This document shows, one piece after another, positions 62,743 through 64,000 of a stretch of 64,000 nucleotides of DNA. Within the stretch, counting starts at the first letter, position 1, and the number at the start of each line of letters is the position of its first letter. The position numbers and the translations under genes were made by a program. The notes below the pieces were generated by a model. That model was given only the letters and a program-made list of their open reading frames with translations. It did not search any database and was not told where the DNA came from. The stretch comes from an uncultured Lachnospiraceae bacterium (lineage in GTDB: Bacteria > Bacillota > Clostridia > Lachnospirales > Lachnospiraceae), in assembly GCA_934899185.1 (NCBI GenBank), contig CAKXYI010000001.1:62001-126000 (forward strand). Direction: 5' to 3'.

Positions 62743-63657
62743 TTATTCTTTCACGGCTCCCAGCAGAGATCCCTTTTGTAACTGCTTTTGCGCAAATGGC
62801 ATGGCAATGAGCACCGGCAAGGTTGCAATAATGATCACGCAGTAAGATACCAGATAACGGTTCCAATCCGGTGATGTTGCTGTGGTAAGTGTCGCATTAT
62901 CTGCCACGATCTGCTTGATCCATAACTGCAAAGGCCACAGATTCTTATCACTTGGAATATAAAGCATTGCATTGAACCATGCATTCCATGAAAGAATCGC
63001 TGTGTTGATCATGGTTACCGTCACAAGTCCCATAGCCTGTGGCAGCAGAATACGGAACATGATGGTAAAGTGTCCAGCGCCATCCAGTTCGGCTGCTTCG
63101 ATCGTAGATTTTGGCACCTGTTTAAATGCATTCAGGGTCAAAATAATAAACATGGCATTGGTACAATCCGGCAGGATCATAGACCATACGGTTCCGGTCA
63201 TACCCAGATTACGGATGACCATATATGTCGGTACCGTTCCTCCATTAAACATAAGGGAAATAATGATAAAGAGCATCATGATCCCGGATGCCTTTGGCTT
63301 ACGATAGATCACATATGCTGCGATCACATTTAATACCAGACCGACCAAGACATTGCCGACCACATATAAAATGGTATAAACATAACTCTTGATAATCGCC
63401 ATATCATCATAAGACAAAGTCTTTAGATATCCACCCCAGTTTGGTTTTCCATCTGCTGTCACCCATTTCCAGAGGACTCCATTATGTGCCAGAAGCAAAT
63501 TGCCATCGGACAAAGATGCCATCAAGGTATGCCACATCGGAATAATTGCCAATGCCATACAAACCACAAGAACCAATCCTATGATAATATCCGCCACTCT
63601 TTCTCCCACACTCGGGTGTACGACCATTCCTTCTTTGTATTTCGGTTTTCTAGCCAT
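62743..63657 (-). CDS. Carbohydrate ABC transporter permease (LplC/YtcP type)
   Basis: A 304-residue inner-membrane permease with six helices. The EAA motif for the ATPase contact reads EAAELDGAGHFTIMFRILLP (about residues 198-217). The start region (VGERVADIIIGLVLVVCMAL) and the ending FAQKQLQKGSLLGAVKE are typical of the YtcP/LplC group, which work with YtcQ-type lipoproteins in taking up oligosaccharides such as unsaturated rhamnogalacturonan pieces. GGAGGAATG overlaps a good ribosome site. It lies directly upstream of GH78. Confidence 0.95.
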   Translation of the reverse strand: MARKPKYKEGMVVHPSVGERVADIIIGLVLVVCMALAIIPMWHTLMASLSDGNLLLAHNGVLWKWVTADGKPNWGGYLKTLSYDDMAIIKSYVYTILYVVGNVLVGLVLNVIAAYVIYRKPKASGIMMLFIIISLMFNGGTVPTYMVIRNLGMTGTVWSMILPDCTNAMFIILTLNAFKQVPKSTIEAAELDGAGHFTIMFRILLPQAMGLVTVTMINTAILSWNAWFNAMLYIPSDKNLWPLQLWIKQIVADNATLTTATSPDWNRYLVSYCVIIIATLPVLIAMPFAQKQLQKGSLLGAVKE

Positions 63658-63670
63658 CTTTCATTCCTCC

Positions 63671-64000
63671 TTAGAACAGCGACATTTTCGTTGCTTTCTC
63701 AGACATTTTGTTACCAAAGATCAGTAACAGAGTTCCGATAATAGACTGCAACAAACCGGATGCTGTTGATAAACTAAAGTCATTTCCTGCTGAAAATGCC
63801 ATTCGATAGGTGTATGTACTCAGACAGTCTGAAAATTCATAAGTTGTCGGCATATACAAAAGCAGTACCTTATCAAATCCTGTCATGAATACCAACCCGA
63901 TCTGCATGGTAAACATCATAACAACCAGCGGCACAACACTTGGGATTGTGATATTCCATAAACGCTGCCATCTGCTTGCTCCGTCAATGCAGGCCGCTTC
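63671..64000 (-). CDS. Carbohydrate ABC transporter permease (LplB/YteP type), partial
   Basis: The last 109 codons of a permease gene that runs off the window. The EAA motif EAACIDGASRWQRLWNITIP is at the window edge, followed by membrane helices (VVPLVVMMFTMQIGLVF; STASGLLQSIIGTLLLIFGN). It is the partner of the permease at 62743. The solute-binding protein is expected beyond 64000. Confidence 0.93.
   Translation of the reverse strand, partial: EAACIDGASRWQRLWNITIPSVVPLVVMMFTMQIGLVFMTGFDKVLLLYMPTTYEFSDCLSTYTYRMAFSAGNDFSLSTASGLLQSIIGTLLLIFGNKMSEKATKMSLF

Noticed and set aside
1..64000. CRISPR array, prophage or complete insertion sequence
   Set aside because: No regularly spaced repeats, phage structural genes or transposase with terminal repeats were seen; the two Rpn genes are single genes with a shared leader, not bounded by clear inverted repeats.

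Overview
The window looks like chromosomal DNA of a Gram-positive, butyrate-forming gut or rumen anaerobe of the Lachnospiraceae. Three things point there: an acetyl-CoA-to-butyryl-CoA operon (thl, hbd, bcd, etfB, etfA), a dense set of plant-glycan enzymes each paired with AraC-type regulators, and strong AGGAGG-type ribosome sites. No species is claimed.

Layout. (1) 1-7.8 kb: an Rpn-family nuclease, then a hexuronate operon on the minus strand (uxuA, uxuB, eda, uxaC) with a divergent AraC regulator. A methyl-accepting chemotaxis gene sits between intact uxaC and a 5'-truncated uxaC copy. (2) 7.9-25.5 kb: glycan-utilisation genes: two twin methyltransferases, GH31, two GH2 enzymes, GH30, GH43, four AraC regulators, a second Rpn paralogue and two decayed gene remnants. 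(3) 25.6-35.9 kb: a compact operon (putative glycosidase-like protein, GPH sugar symporter, tartronate-semialdehyde-type reductase, glycerate 2-kinase, MBL-fold hydrolase). Opposite it run a D-2-hydroxyacid dehydrogenase and two tandem AraC paralogues. Together these look like a sugar or sugar-acid route ending in phosphoglycerate. (4) 36.0-39.9 kb: tRNA-Leu, class B sortase, Mrp-type Fe-S carrier, mtnA, then a ~600-bp gene-free imperfect palindrome bounded by 31-nt repeats. (5) 39.9-45.3 kb: the butyrate operon, with a Rex-like operator and promoter ahead of thl. (6) 45.7-50.7 kb: thyA, dfrA, ilvB, ilvN and a secreted SleB-type wall hydrolase, all on the minus strand. (7) 50.8-55.9 kb: a small membrane protein, a GntR(YtrA)/ABC exporter operon, tRNA-Gly, a small membrane-anchored protein and a histidine phosphatase. 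(8) 55.9-64 kb: an operon of two ABC sugar permeases, GH78, GH3 and GH43 with overlapping ends.

How it fits together. Extracellular or imported plant polysaccharide fragments (glucuronoxylan, pectin and rhamnose- or arabinose-bearing oligosaccharides are the likely types) would be cut by the GH enzymes. Hexuronates would pass through uxaC/uxuB/uxuA to KDG, and KDPG would be split by eda to pyruvate and glyceraldehyde-3-phosphate (no KDG kinase is in the window). Glycerate would enter through glycerate kinase, and acetyl-CoA would drain to butyrate.

The most unusual items are the palindromic element at 39,219-39,817 with its dispersed 31-nt end repeats, the integration-like uxaC'/mcp/uxaC arrangement, the uncharacterised glycerate-linked operon, and a covarying hairpin upstream of the two Rpn genes. 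All identifications are by reading motifs in the sequence; no database search was run.
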